64,000 nucleotides of DNA from Paracoccaceae bacterium (GTDB lineage: Bacteria; Pseudomonadota; Alphaproteobacteria; Rhodobacterales; Rhodobacteraceae): assembly GCA_020637675.1 (NCBI GenBank), contig JACKKD010000001.1, forward strand, positions 1,178,001 to 1,242,000. Reading direction: 5' to 3'. A model generated the notes under the pieces. That model searched no databases, had not been told where the DNA came from, and was given only the letters and a program-made list of their open reading frames with translations. The translations under genes and the position numbers were made by a program. How positions within the stretch are numbered: the stretch's first letter is position 1; every line of letters starts with the position of its first letter. Below, piece by piece: positions 52,250 to 60,526 of the stretch.

Positions 52250-52906
52250 CTAGCCGCGCTCCGTCTTTTCCTCGACGCGGGCGTGGAGCTTCGCCTTCAG
52301 CTTCTCGAATCGCTCCTTCAACTTCTTGCGGCGATGCTTCTGATAGGCGGCGATCACCGGCTCGGACAGGTAATAGGCGATCACGCCCGCGACGATGCCG
52401 GGGACCAGCCCGCCGATCAGGTAGGGCACGAAGATGTCGTGGTAGAAGTAGGAGAGATTGCCCCAATGGGCGGTCTCCGGCGTGAACATGGCGAAGAAGT
52501 TGTGCCTGAGGTCTTCGGCCGCGCCCATGAACCGGCTGGCGAGCGTCTGGTGCTGCGCCTCGTCGAAGCGCGTCCCGAGCATCCATTTGCCGAGCTTCAT
52601 GGAAAAGAAGGCAATGATCGGAAAGGTGATCGGGTTGCCGAAGAAGGTGCCGAGAAGCGACGCCAGGATGTTGCCGCGCACGATCTTCGCGGAAAGCGCC
52701 GCGGTGATGAAATGGAGCCCGAAGAACGGCGTGAAGCTGACGAATACCCCGGCACCGACGCCGCGCGCGATCCGGTGGGGGTCGTCGGGAAGCCGCCGGA
52801 TCCGATGCTTGACATAGTGGAATGCGCGGGTCCACCCGCCGCGCGGCCAGAAGACCTCGGCAATCATGCGAAGATAGGATCGCGGATCACGCCGCTTGAA
52901 TACCAC
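52250..52906 (-). CDS. DUF2062 domain membrane protein
   Basis: A 218-residue inner-membrane protein. The first half has RLPDDPHRIARGVGAGVFVSFTPFFGLHF and ALSAKIVRGNILASLLGTFFGNPITFPIIAFFSMKLG, the DUF2062 pattern of paired helices with a re-entrant FGNPITF segment. A third hydrophobic segment (VPYLIGGLVPGIVAGVIAYYLS) precedes a basic C-terminal tail (HRRKKLKERFEKLKAKL) that should be cytoplasmic. Function is unknown. The initiator is GTG at 52904-52906 with a GGAAGG site. It follows rsh after 19 bp and probably shares its transcript. Confidence 0.85.
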   Translation of the reverse strand: MVFKRRDPRSYLRMIAEVFWPRGGWTRAFHYVKHRIRRLPDDPHRIARGVGAGVFVSFTPFFGLHFITAALSAKIVRGNILASLLGTFFGNPITFPIIAFFSMKLGKWMLGTRFDEAQHQTLASRFMGAAEDLRHNFFAMFTPETAHWGNLSYFYHDIFVPYLIGGLVPGIVAGVIAYYLSEPVIAAYQKHRRKKLKERFEKLKAKLHARVEEKTERG

Positions 52907-52925
52907 GTCCGTTCCTTCCCGCCCC

Positions 52926-55049
52926 TCAGGGCTTTCGGCTCAGGTCGCGATAGCGTTCGACCTGCGCCACGTCGCTTTCCGCTTCCAGTGCCGTCAGCAC
53001 CATGTGGAGATGTTCGGCATCCCTCAGGTCAACTTCCATGATAAGACGGTAAAAATCCGGCTTCCGATCGACGAAAGTGAGATCGGAGATATTGGCCTTC
53101 TGCTCGCCGATCAGCGTACAGATCCGGCCCAGCACGCCCGCATCGTTGGCGATCGTGAGGTTGAGCCCGACGGTATAGACCGGCGCGTGGCGGCCCGAAT
53201 GCCAATGCAGATCGACCCATCGACCCGGCTGCTCCTCGAACTCTGCGAGTGCGGGGCAGTCGATGGCATGCACGACGACGCCCTGGCCGCGGTAGGTGAT
53301 GCCGACGATCCGCTCGCCCGGTACCGGCTGGCAGCAGTTGGCCCGGCGGAAGGACTGGTCGGCGGTCAGTCCGACGACGGGACGGCGGGCATCGACTTCT
53401 TCGACGGAGGCCTGGGTCGCAAGCTCGGGGTAGATCGCCTCGATCACCTCACGGGCCGTGAGCTCGGCCGAGCCGAGGCGGGCGAGCACGTCCTTTTCGT
53501 CGGCGAGGCCGAGCGTCCTGGCCGCGGTCCTCAGCGCCTTTTCGGTCGCCTTGCGGCCGATGTGCTCGAAGGCCACGCGGGCGAGTTCCTGGCCGAGCTT
53601 GATGAACCGCTCGCGGTCCTCCTCGCGCAGCGACCGCCGGATCGCGGCCTTGGCGCGGCCCGTCACGACGATGTCGATCCAGGTCGCCTGCGGCCGCTGG
53701 CCCGTGGCAGTGATGATCTCGACAGACTGGCCGTTCTTCAGCCGCGTCCAGAGCGGTACGCGGATGCCGTCCACCTTCGCGCCGACGGTGGAGTTGCCGA
53801 TGCGGGTATGAATCGCATAGGCGAAGTCGAGCGGCGTCGCCCCCTTCGGCAACTGCACAACGTCGCCCTTCGGCGTGAAGCAGAAGACCTGGTCGGAATA
53901 CATCTCGAGCTTCACGTTCTCGAGGAAGTCCTCCTGGTCCTCCCCGGTGTCGAAACGCTCGGTCAACGTGGCGATCCAGCGCGCCGGATCGACGGCAAAG
54001 GGGTTCTGCGCGCGCTCGCCGTCGCGGTAGGACCAGTGCGCAGCCACGCCCGCCTCGGCCACCTCGTGCATCTGGCGTGTCCTGATCTGCACCTCCACCC
54101 GCTTGCCGTCGCGGCCCGAGACGGTGGTGTGGATCGACCGGTACCCGTTCGACTTCGGCTGGCTGATATAGTCCTTGAACCGCCCCGGCACCGCGCGCCA
54201 GCGCCGGTGGATGGCGCCGAGGATGCGGTAGCAGTCGCGCTCGTCGGTGCAGATCACGCGGAACCCGTAGATGTCGGAGAGGCGCGAGAAGGCGAGCTGC
54301 TTTTCCTGCATCTTGCGCCAGATCGAATAGGGCTTCTTGGCGCGGCCGAAGACGTCAGCCTCGACCCCGTCCTTTTCCAGTTCCGCCCGGATATCGGCAG
54401 TGATCTTCGGGATCACGTCGCCCGATTCCTTCTGCAGAATCACGAATCGCCGGATGATCGAGGCGCGCGCCTCGGGATTCAGAACCTTGAAGGAGAGGTC
54501 CTCGAGTTCCTCGCGCATCCACTGCATGCCCATGCGGCCGGCAAGCGGCGCGAACACGTCCATCGTCTCGCGCGCCTTGCGGGCCTGCTTCTCCGGCGGC
54601 AGGGACCGGATCGTGCGCATGTTGTGGAGCCGGTCGGCGAGCTTCACCAGGATCACGCGCAGGTCCTTCGACATCGCCATGAAGAGCTTGCGGAAGTTTT
54701 CCGACTGCTTGGTCTCGGTCGAGGAGAGCTGGAGGTTGGTGAGTTTCGTGACCCCGTCCACCAGTTCGGCGATCTCTTCGCCGAAGGTCGCGGCGATGTC
54801 GGTCCAGGTGGACTTGGTGTCCTCGATCGTGTCGTGCAGGAGCGCGGTGATGATCGTCGCGTCATCGAGCCGCTGTTCTGTCAGGATCGCGGCAACGGCG
54901 ACGGGATGGGTGAAGTAGGGCTCGCCCGAGCGGCGGCTCTGGCCCTCGTGCATGCACGCGCCGTAATCATAGGCGCGGCGGATCAGCGCGGCATTGGTGC
55001 GTGGGTTGTAGTTGCGGACCAGCGCGATCAGGTCTTCGACGTCGATCAT
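52926..55049 (-). CDS. Bifunctional (p)ppGpp synthetase/hydrolase (RelA/SpoT homologue)
   Basis: The single long Rsh of alphaproteobacteria, which makes and degrades the stringent alarmone. The 707-residue protein has an N-terminal HD hydrolase (His72-Asp73 in LLHDTIEDT), a synthetase domain with YGFRVICTDERDCYRILG and GYRSIHTTVSG, a TGS domain around VFCFTPKGDVVQLPKGATPLDFAYAIH, a zinc-finger/helical region, and a C-terminal ACT domain (VYTVGLNLTIANDAGVLGRI). Both catalytic sets appear intact. It follows rpoZ, the usual rpoZ-rsh order, with a 29-bp gap. Common names are rsh, relA or spoT. Confidence 0.95.
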   Translation of the reverse strand: MIDVEDLIALVRNYNPRTNAALIRRAYDYGACMHEGQSRRSGEPYFTHPVAVAAILTEQRLDDATIITALLHDTIEDTKSTWTDIAATFGEEIAELVDGVTKLTNLQLSSTETKQSENFRKLFMAMSKDLRVILVKLADRLHNMRTIRSLPPEKQARKARETMDVFAPLAGRMGMQWMREELEDLSFKVLNPEARASIIRRFVILQKESGDVIPKITADIRAELEKDGVEADVFGRAKKPYSIWRKMQEKQLAFSRLSDIYGFRVICTDERDCYRILGAIHRRWRAVPGRFKDYISQPKSNGYRSIHTTVSGRDGKRVEVQIRTRQMHEVAEAGVAAHWSYRDGERAQNPFAVDPARWIATLTERFDTGEDQEDFLENVKLEMYSDQVFCFTPKGDVVQLPKGATPLDFAYAIHTRIGNSTVGAKVDGIRVPLWTRLKNGQSVEIITATGQRPQATWIDIVVTGRAKAAIRRSLREEDRERFIKLGQELARVAFEHIGRKATEKALRTAARTLGLADEKDVLARLGSAELTAREVIEAIYPELATQASVEEVDARRPVVGLTADQSFRRANCCQPVPGERIVGITYRGQGVVVHAIDCPALAEFEEQPGRWVDLHWHSGRHAPVYTVGLNLTIANDAGVLGRICTLIGEQKANISDLTFVDRKPDFYRLIMEVDLRDAEHLHMVLTALEAESDVAQVERYRDLSRKP

Positions 55050-55078
55050 TCCGGTCCGCTTGCCTTCGTCTGGCGGGC

Positions 55079-55432
55079 TCAGCCCTGGCCCTGGGCTTCC
55101 ATGAGCGCCCGGAGGAGCTTCTCCTCGGACATGTCGTCCTCGCTCGGCCGGTCGACCTCGGCCCCCATGAGAAGCGCCATGGCGTCGTCCTCGGGCTCGT
55201 CAACCTCGATCTGGGTCTGCTGGCTTTCGATCATCCGCTCGCGCAGGTCGGCCGCGCCCTGGGTTTCCTCGGCGATCTCGCGCAGGGACACGACAGGGTT
55301 CTTGTCGTTGTCGCGGTCCACGGTGATCGGAGAGCCGGAGGCAATCTCGCGCGCCCGGTGCGCGGCGAGCATCACGAGCTCGAACCGGTTCGGGACCTTG
55401 TCAACGCAATCTTCGACCGTCACGCGGGCCAT
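55079..55432 (-). CDS. rpoZ: DNA-directed RNA polymerase subunit omega
   Basis: Small subunit that helps fold beta' and forms part of the ppGpp site on RNA polymerase. The 117-residue protein starts MARVTVEDCVDKVPNRFELVMLAAHRAREIASG, with VSLREIAE as the conserved second block and an acidic C-terminal tail. The ATG at 55430-55432 is chosen because MARVTVEDC is the family start; four extra codons upstream are possible. Placement just before rsh is conserved and fits shared stringent control. Confidence 0.95.
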   Translation of the reverse strand: MARVTVEDCVDKVPNRFELVMLAAHRAREIASGSPITVDRDNDKNPVVSLREIAEETQGAADLRERMIESQQTQIEVDEPEDDAMALLMGAEVDRPSEDDMSEEKLLRALMEAQGQG

Positions 55433-55469
55433 CGGGAACTCCAATCGGAATGGGAGGCATGGAGACCGC

Positions 55470-55498
55470 TATTTAAGTGCTTGGTCTGCTATTGACAA
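55470..55498 (-). promoter_or_regulatory. Candidate promoter for rpoZ-rsh
   Basis: On the minus strand TTGTCA (55498-55493) and TAAATA (55475-55470) are separated by 17 bp. They lie about 40 bp upstream of the rpoZ start in a short AT-rich stretch between rpoZ and folK. Assigned by eye from similarity to the housekeeping consensus. Confidence 0.4.
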
Positions 55499-55512
55499 GC
55501 GAAGAATCCCCG

Positions 55513-56100
55513 TCAGAGCGGGCAAACGGCGGCTTTCTCGGCCTCCGCAAGCGCGGCGGCCATCCCGGCGACGGTGCGACCGCTCAGCGGGTGCCGCCAG
55601 TTCGGCGCGATCTCGGCCAGGGGAATCAGCACGAAGGCACGGTCCTGCAGCCGCGGATGGGGCAGGATCAGCCGATCGGGCGCGCGGACTGACTGTTCCG
55701 AGGCGGGCAGGTCCATCCACTCGCGCAGCGTGGCAGCGTCGGGCAGCACGCGATCTCCCATTGCGATGAGGTCGAGATCGAGCGTCCGCGCACCCCAGCG
55801 CACCTGCCGGACCCGGCCATACCGCGCCTCGATGCGGTGCAGGGCATCGAGGGCCGCGGCAGGTTCGAGCGACGTGACAGCGATCACGGCCGCGTTGACG
55901 AAATCCGGGCCGCTTCCCGGTGGGAAGGCTGGTGTCCGGAAGAATCGGGAAATCGCGACAATCGGGCCGATGTCACGCGTAATGTCTGCAAGGGCGGCCG
56001 CAATCGTCTTGGCCGGATCGCCCGCCGGAGAAGTTGAATTGCCGCCGGCGGCGATCGCTGCTAGCCTGTTCCTTTGGATAGATATGAAATCCACTGGCAA
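55513..56100 (-). CDS. folK: 2-amino-4-hydroxy-6-hydroxymethyldihydropteridine diphosphokinase
   Basis: Folate pathway enzyme that pyrophosphorylates 6-hydroxymethyl-dihydropterin. The protein is up to 195 residues. FRTPAFPPGSGPDFVNAAVIAV and the signature RWGARTLDLDLIAMGD, followed by LPHPRLQDRAFVLIPLAEI, identify it. The N-terminal strand IAAGGNS replaces the more common ALGSN. The start is unsure: no ATG fits, so TTG at 56098-56100 or GTG at 56092-56094 are the candidates, upstream of LAAIAAGGNS. It is divergent from the NYN-domain gene. Confidence 0.88.
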   Translation of the reverse strand: MPVDFISIQRNRLAAIAAGGNSTSPAGDPAKTIAAALADITRDIGPIVAISRFFRTPAFPPGSGPDFVNAAVIAVTSLEPAAALDALHRIEARYGRVRQVRWGARTLDLDLIAMGDRVLPDAATLREWMDLPASEQSVRAPDRLILPHPRLQDRAFVLIPLAEIAPNWRHPLSGRTVAGMAAALAEAEKAAVCPL

Positions 56101-56205
56101 TTTGCCAAGTCCCTGCTACCACACCCGAACCGCCGTCGAATTTTCAGTTTGCCCACCCAAACACAAGTAGGAATTTCGACGGATTTCTTCTGGAAGGAAC
56201 AATTG

Positions 56206-56778
56206 ATGTTCTACAAGGACGAACGGCTTGCGCTGTTCATCGACGGGTCGAACCTCTACGCAGCCGCAAAGGCGCTCGGATTCGACATCGACTACAAGCT
56301 TCTCAGGCAGGAATTCGAGCGCCGGGGCAAGCTCTTGCGCGCGTTCTACTACACCGCGCTGCTGGAGAACGATGACTACTCGCCGATCCGCCCGCTTGTC
56401 GACTGGCTTCACTACAACGGCTTCTGCATGGTCACCAAGCCCGCGAAGGAATACACCGACAGCCAGGGCCGCCGGAAGGTCAAGGGCAACATGGACATCG
56501 AGCTCACGGTCGACGCCATGGAGCTTGCGCCGCGGCTCGACCATATCGTGCTCTTTTCCGGCGACGGCGATTTCAGGCCACTCGTCGAAAGTCTGCAGCG
56601 GCAGGGTGTGCGCGTCTCGGTCGTCTCCACCATCCGCTCGCAGCCGCCGATGATCGCCGACGAACTGCGCCGTCAGGCCGACAACTTCATCGAGCTCGAC
56701 GCGCTGCGCGAGGTGATCGGGCGGCCCCCGCGGGAGGCGCGGGTCGAACGCGAGGAAGAGCCGGCGAGCAGCAACTAG
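56206..56778 (+). CDS. NYN-domain (LabA/DUF88-like) putative ribonuclease
   Basis: A 190-residue PIN-like protein. The acidic active-site residues are visible in LALFIDGSNLY, KGNMDIELTVDAMELA and FSGDGDFRPLVESL, followed by GVRVSVVSTI and LRRQADNFIELDAL. This is the NYN/LabA family, expected to cut RNA in a metal-dependent way; the cyanobacterial LabA affects clock output and human relatives act in RNA turnover, but the role in this group is unknown. The ATG at 56206 has a GGAAGGA site. It is commonly seen next to folK and rpoZ in Rhodobacterales. Confidence 0.85.
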   Translation: MFYKDERLALFIDGSNLYAAAKALGFDIDYKLLRQEFERRGKLLRAFYYTALLENDDYSPIRPLVDWLHYNGFCMVTKPAKEYTDSQGRRKVKGNMDIELTVDAMELAPRLDHIVLFSGDGDFRPLVESLQRQGVRVSVVSTIRSQPPMIADELRRQADNFIELDALREVIGRPPREARVEREEEPASSN

Positions 56779-56884
56779 CGCCGCCGGGTGATGGGCCGGT
56801 CCGCGGGCGCAGGGCGCGCTTGCGGCCGATTGTCCATGCGCGGAGGTTCGATTACCGTGCCGCCGCGACGCGAGAGGACCGACC

Positions 56885-57832
56885 ATGCCGCTGCCCCTGA
56901 CGCTCTATCTCGCCGCGCCGCGCGGTTTCTGCGCCGGCGTGGACCGCGCGATCAAGATCGTGGAGATGGCGCTGGCGAAGTGGGGGGCGCCGGTCTACGT
57001 GCGCCACGAGATCGTCCACAACCGCTTCGTCGTGGACGGTTTACGCGCGAAGGGCGCGGTCTTTGTCGAGGAACTGGACGAGGTTCCCGGCGACCGGCCG
57101 GTGATCTTTTCGGCCCACGGGGTTCCGAAGGCCGTGCCGGCCGAGGCGGCGCGGCGGGGAATGACCTTCGTCGATGCCACCTGCCCCCTCGTCTCCAAGG
57201 TGCATATCGAGGCCGAGCGGCATCACCAGAACGGGTTGCAGATGGTGATGATCGGCCACGCCGGCCATCCCGAGACGCTCGGCACCATGGGACAGTTGCC
57301 CGAGGGCGAGGTGCTGCTGGTGGAGACGGTCGAGGATGTGGCCAGAATTGCCGCGCGCGATCCCGAAAGGCTCGCCTTCATCACCCAGACGACGCTTTCG
57401 GTCGATGACACGGCTGCCATCGTTGCGGCGCTGCGGGCGCGGTTCCCGGCGATCGTCGGTCCGCACAAGGAAGATATCTGCTACGCGACGACGAACCGGC
57501 AGGAGGCGGTGAAGGTCATTGCGCCGAAGGTGGAGGCGCTGCTCGTGATCGGCGCGCCGAACTCGTCGAACTCGAGGCGCCTGGTCGAAGTGGGACGCGC
57601 AGCAGGTTGCGGCTATGCCCAGCTTGTGGGCCGCGCAAGCGACATCGACTGGCGGGCACTCGACGGTGCGAAGGCAGTCGGCGTCACCGCCGGGGCGAGC
57701 GCGCCCGAAGTTCTGGTGAACGAGGTCATCGACGCCTTCCGCGCCCGCTACGAGGTGACGCTGGAGCGGGTCGAGACCGCGCGCGAGGACGTCGAGTTCA
57801 AGGTGCCGCGAATTCTCAGGGAACCAGCATGA
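56885..57832 (+). CDS. ispH: 4-hydroxy-3-methylbut-2-enyl diphosphate reductase
   Basis: Last enzyme of the MEP isoprenoid pathway, reducing HMBPP to IPP and DMAPP with an iron-sulfur cluster. The 315-residue protein has cluster cysteines in RGFCAGVDRAI (Cys16), DATCPLVSKVH and EDICYATTNRQEAV, the catalytic Glu region in VRHEIVHN, and GAPNSSNSRRLVEV near the phosphate site. The ATG at 56885 has a GAGAGGA site. The stop overlaps the next start by 4 nt (ATGA). Confidence 0.96.
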   Translation: MPLPLTLYLAAPRGFCAGVDRAIKIVEMALAKWGAPVYVRHEIVHNRFVVDGLRAKGAVFVEELDEVPGDRPVIFSAHGVPKAVPAEAARRGMTFVDATCPLVSKVHIEAERHHQNGLQMVMIGHAGHPETLGTMGQLPEGEVLLVETVEDVARIAARDPERLAFITQTTLSVDDTAAIVAALRARFPAIVGPHKEDICYATTNRQEAVKVIAPKVEALLVIGAPNSSNSRRLVEVGRAAGCGYAQLVGRASDIDWRALDGAKAVGVTAGASAPEVLVNEVIDAFRARYEVTLERVETAREDVEFKVPRILREPA

Positions 57833-58422
57833 GCGTGGATGCGCGCACCCTTGCGGCCTACGATGCGAGGGCAGCCGACTATGCGAAGCTGTTCCGGACC
57901 CGTGGACCCGACCGCCACCTTCAAAGCTTCATCGCGGCGCTGCCGCCGGGCGCGCGGGTGCTCGACCTCGGCTGCGGGCCGGGCCAGGCCTCGGTCTTCC
58001 TGCGCGAGGCTGGCCATCGCCCCGACCCGGTCGATGCCTCCGTCGGCATGGTCGCGCTGGCCAACGACCGCCACGCCATCGGCGCGCGGCAGGCGAGTTT
58101 CGACGACATCGACGCGGTAGCAGCCTATGAGGGCGTCTGGGCCAATTTCTCGCTCCTCCATGCGCCGCGCAGCGCCCTGCCCCGCCATCTCGTCGCGCTC
58201 AACCGGGCGCTTGTGCCCGGCGGCATCCTGCACGTCGGGATGAAGACCGGTACCGGTGAGGCCCGCGACGCGCTCGACCGTCTCTATACCTTTGTCACCG
58301 GCGCCGAGATGCGGGGGCTTCTGGACGGCGCCGGCTTTACCGTGACCGCTGAGGAAGAGGGCATGGAGCGCGGGCTTGCCGGAACCCTCGATCCCTTCGT
58401 GATCCTCCGCGCCCGCGCCTGA
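57829..58422 (+). CDS. Class I SAM-dependent methyltransferase
   Basis: A 197-residue methyltransferase. Motif I is VLDLGCGPGQASVFL (about residues 44-58), the acidic loop is PDPVDASVGM, and the later strand is GVWANFSLLHAPRSALP, where the expected Asp/Asn lies. The C-terminal strand GGILHVGMKTGTGE replaces the usual GG-L-pattern. Substrate is unknown; family relatives act on small molecules. The ATG at 57829 overlaps the ispH stop (ATGA), so it is translationally coupled to ispH. Confidence 0.85.
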   Translation: MSVDARTLAAYDARAADYAKLFRTRGPDRHLQSFIAALPPGARVLDLGCGPGQASVFLREAGHRPDPVDASVGMVALANDRHAIGARQASFDDIDAVAAYEGVWANFSLLHAPRSALPRHLVALNRALVPGGILHVGMKTGTGEARDALDRLYTFVTGAEMRGLLDGAGFTVTAEEEGMERGLAGTLDPFVILRARA

Positions 58423-58483
58423 ACCAGGTTGACAGCAAGGGCCGGCCCGGGCGAGCGTCGCGCGTCCGGCAGAGAGGTTCGCC

Positions 58484-59086
58484 ATGTCGCCCGAATACCT
58501 TCTGACCACCCTCGTCGTCTGCCTCGCGCCGGGGATCGGCGTCGTCTACACGCTGTCGGTGGCGCTTGCGCAGGGGATAAGGGGCGGCTTCTGGGCGGCC
58601 TTCGGCTGCACTCTGGCGACGCTCTTTCACATGGGCGTGGCGATGGCGGGGCTGGCGGCGGTGCTGCACGCATCGGCGGTTCTCTTCCAGGCGGTGAAAT
58701 ACGCAGGCGTCGCCTATCTGATCTGGATGGCATGGGGGACGCTTCGCGGCACCGGCGGGCTCGACGTTGAGGCGGCGGAGCCGCAGCCGGCCGGGCTGAT
58801 CGTGCGGCGCGGCATCCTTCTCAACCTTCTCAATCCGAAGATCCCGACGTTCTTTCTTGCCTTCCTGCCGCAATTCCTGACGCCCGGCGACGGAACTGCG
58901 GCGATCCTGGCCCTTGGCCTCGGCTTTGCCGCGATGACCTTCGCGGTCTTTCTCGGCTACGCAGTCCTTGCCGCCTCGGGGCGCGAGGCGGTGCTCAGCC
59001 GGCCGGCCGTCATGACCTGGCTGCGGCGCGCCTTCGCCGCCTCCTTCGCCGCCCTCGGGGCGCGGCTGGCGCTCGAGCGCGCCTGA
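58484..59086 (+). CDS. LysE-family translocator
   Basis: A 200-residue inner-membrane exporter of the LysE/RhtB family with about five or six hydrophobic helices. Family signature parts are APGIGVVYTLSVALAQGIRGGFWAAFGCTL near the N-terminus, LKDLG-like AVKYAGVAYLIWMAWGTLRG, and GILLNLLNPKIPTFFLAFLPQF in the middle. Such proteins export amino acids or their derivatives. The substrate is unknown. The ATG has an AGAGAGG site. Confidence 0.88.
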   Translation: MSPEYLLTTLVVCLAPGIGVVYTLSVALAQGIRGGFWAAFGCTLATLFHMGVAMAGLAAVLHASAVLFQAVKYAGVAYLIWMAWGTLRGTGGLDVEAAEPQPAGLIVRRGILLNLLNPKIPTFFLAFLPQFLTPGDGTAAILALGLGFAAMTFAVFLGYAVLAASGREAVLSRPAVMTWLRRAFAASFAALGARLALERA

Positions 59087-59145
59087 GAGGCGTTGACCGG
59101 CGCCGCCCCGCCCCCTAGACGGGGCGGAACCGCTGCGGAGACCCG

Positions 59146-59625
59146 ATGCCTGAGCTTTTCGCCTTTACCGACGGTGCCTGTTCCGGCAATCCCGGCCCCG
59201 GCGGCTGGGGCGTGCTGATGATCGCCCGCGATGGCGACAGGGTCGTCAAGACGCGCGAACTGAACGGTGGCGCGGCCGAGACGACCAACAACCGGATGGA
59301 GCTTCTCGCCGCGATCTCGGCGCTCGAGGCGCTTGCACGGCCCTCCGACATCACCATCGTCACCGACAGCGCCTATGTGAAGAACGGCGTCACCACCTGG
59401 ATCCACAGCTGGAAGCGGAACGGCTGGAAGACCGCCGACCGCAAGCCCGTGAAGAACGTCGATCTCTGGCAGCGGCTCGACGCGGCGCAGCACCGCCACC
59501 GGGTGATCTGGGAATGGATCAAGGGCCATGCGGGCCATCCCGAGAACGAACGCGCGGACGAGCTTGCGCGCGCCGGCATGAAGCCTTTCAAGCCGAAGCG
59601 GGCGCGGGCCGATGACGCTGCTTGA
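59146..59625 (+). CDS. rnhA: Ribonuclease HI
   Basis: Removes RNA from RNA-DNA hybrids. The 159-residue protein has active-site Asp9 in FAFTDGACSGNPGPGGWG, Glu52 in NNRMELLAA, Asp74 in IVTDSAYV and the C-terminal Asp in GHPENERADELAR, with the basic handle region SWKRNGWKTADRKPVKNVDLW. Normal length and complete. Its last 14 bp overlap the next gene. Confidence 0.96.
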   Translation: MPELFAFTDGACSGNPGPGGWGVLMIARDGDRVVKTRELNGGAAETTNNRMELLAAISALEALARPSDITIVTDSAYVKNGVTTWIHSWKRNGWKTADRKPVKNVDLWQRLDAAQHRHRVIWEWIKGHAGHPENERADELARAGMKPFKPKRARADDAA

Positions 59626-60232
59626 CGCGCTCGACTATGCCTCGGTCTTTGTCTTCGCGCTGACGGGCGCGCTTGCCGCCAGCCGGGCGCAACTCGACAT
59701 CGTGGGCTTCACCTTCGTCGCGGCGCTGACTGCCGTCGGGGGCGGCACGGTCCGCGATGTAATTCTCGATCGCAATCCGGTCTTCTGGGTGGCCGAGCCG
59801 GCCTTCATCGGCGTCGCCGCGACGGCGGCCGTGACCGTCTTCTTCACCGCGCACCGTTTCGAGAGCCGGCTGCGCGTTCTCACCTGGCTCGACGCGCTGG
59901 CACTCTCGGTCGCGGTGCCAGCCGGTGTCGGCGTGGCGCTCGCGGCGGGCCAGCCCTGGGGCGTGACGCTCCTCATGGGAATTGCGACGGGGGCCTTCGG
60001 CGGGCTCATGCGCGATGTCGTCTGCAACGAAGTGCCGCTGGTCCTGAAACAGGGCGAACTTTACGTGACCGCGGCCTTCGCGGGCGCGGGGGCGGCGGTC
60101 GTCTCCGTCACCGTCCTGCCGGTAGGCCCCGCGCTTCTCCTTTGTGCCGCGGTGACATTCGCGCTGCGTTCGGGAAGCCTCCTTTTCGGCTGGCGCCTGC
60201 CGGTTTATCGCGCCCGCCCGCCCCGACGTTAG
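59612..60232 (+). CDS. TRIC/UPF0126-family membrane channel protein
   Basis: A 206-residue inner-membrane protein with seven hydrophobic helices in two homologous repeats. Each repeat carries a Gly-rich turn with an Arg-Asp pair: AVGGGTVRDVILDRNPVFWV and ATGAFGGLMRDVVCNEVPLVL. This is the bacterial YadS/YvgT-like family, homologous to animal trimeric intracellular cation channels. Physiological role in bacteria is unsettled; cation or amino-acid conductance is suggested by homology. The ATG lies 14 bp inside rnhA. Confidence 0.87.
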   Translation: MTLLDALDYASVFVFALTGALAASRAQLDIVGFTFVAALTAVGGGTVRDVILDRNPVFWVAEPAFIGVAATAAVTVFFTAHRFESRLRVLTWLDALALSVAVPAGVGVALAAGQPWGVTLLMGIATGAFGGLMRDVVCNEVPLVLKQGELYVTAAFAGAGAAVVSVTVLPVGPALLLCAAVTFALRSGSLLFGWRLPVYRARPPRR

Positions 60233-60468
60233 CGTTTCGGCCCGTAAGTCTCCCATAGCCAGATGAGCGCCATGGCCCCGAGGATCGCGCCGACGAAGCC
60301 CGCCGCGAGACCGGTGACAGCTAGCAGGAACCGCAGCACCAGCCCGCCCACGAGCGCGCCGAGCACGCCGATGGCGATGGTCGTCACCAGGTCGGTCTGA
60401 CGGTTCATCAGCCGCGTGGCGATGAAGCCCGCCGCCGCGCCGATGATGATGAGGGCGAGAATGGCCAT
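60229..60468 (-). CDS. GlsB/YeaQ/YmgE-family stress-response membrane protein
   Basis: A 79-residue protein with three hydrophobic helices: MAILALIIIGAAAGFIATRLM, VTTIAIGVLGALVGGLVLRFLL and LAAGFVGAILGAMALIWLWETY. The Gly/Ala-rich helix packing and length match the YeaQ/GlsB (transglycosylase-associated) family, often linked to general stress. The start ATG at 60466-60468 has a GGAGG site. It is convergent with the TRIC-type gene and overlaps its stop by 4 bp. Confidence 0.85.
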   Translation of the reverse strand: MAILALIIIGAAAGFIATRLMNRQTDLVTTIAIGVLGALVGGLVLRFLLAVTGLAAGFVGAILGAMALIWLWETYGPKR

Positions 60469-60526
60469 GTGCGCCTCCGGGTTGCCACATGGCCAATATG
60501 GCCCCCCGCGCGACCTTTGGGAACGC

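Noticed and set aside
52896..55769. A 957-codon plus-strand open frame opposite rsh and rpoZ
   Set aside because: It is antisense to a complete RelA/SpoT gene with all domains, and its sequence is low-complexity Arg/Ala/Gly typical of antisense frames in high-GC DNA.
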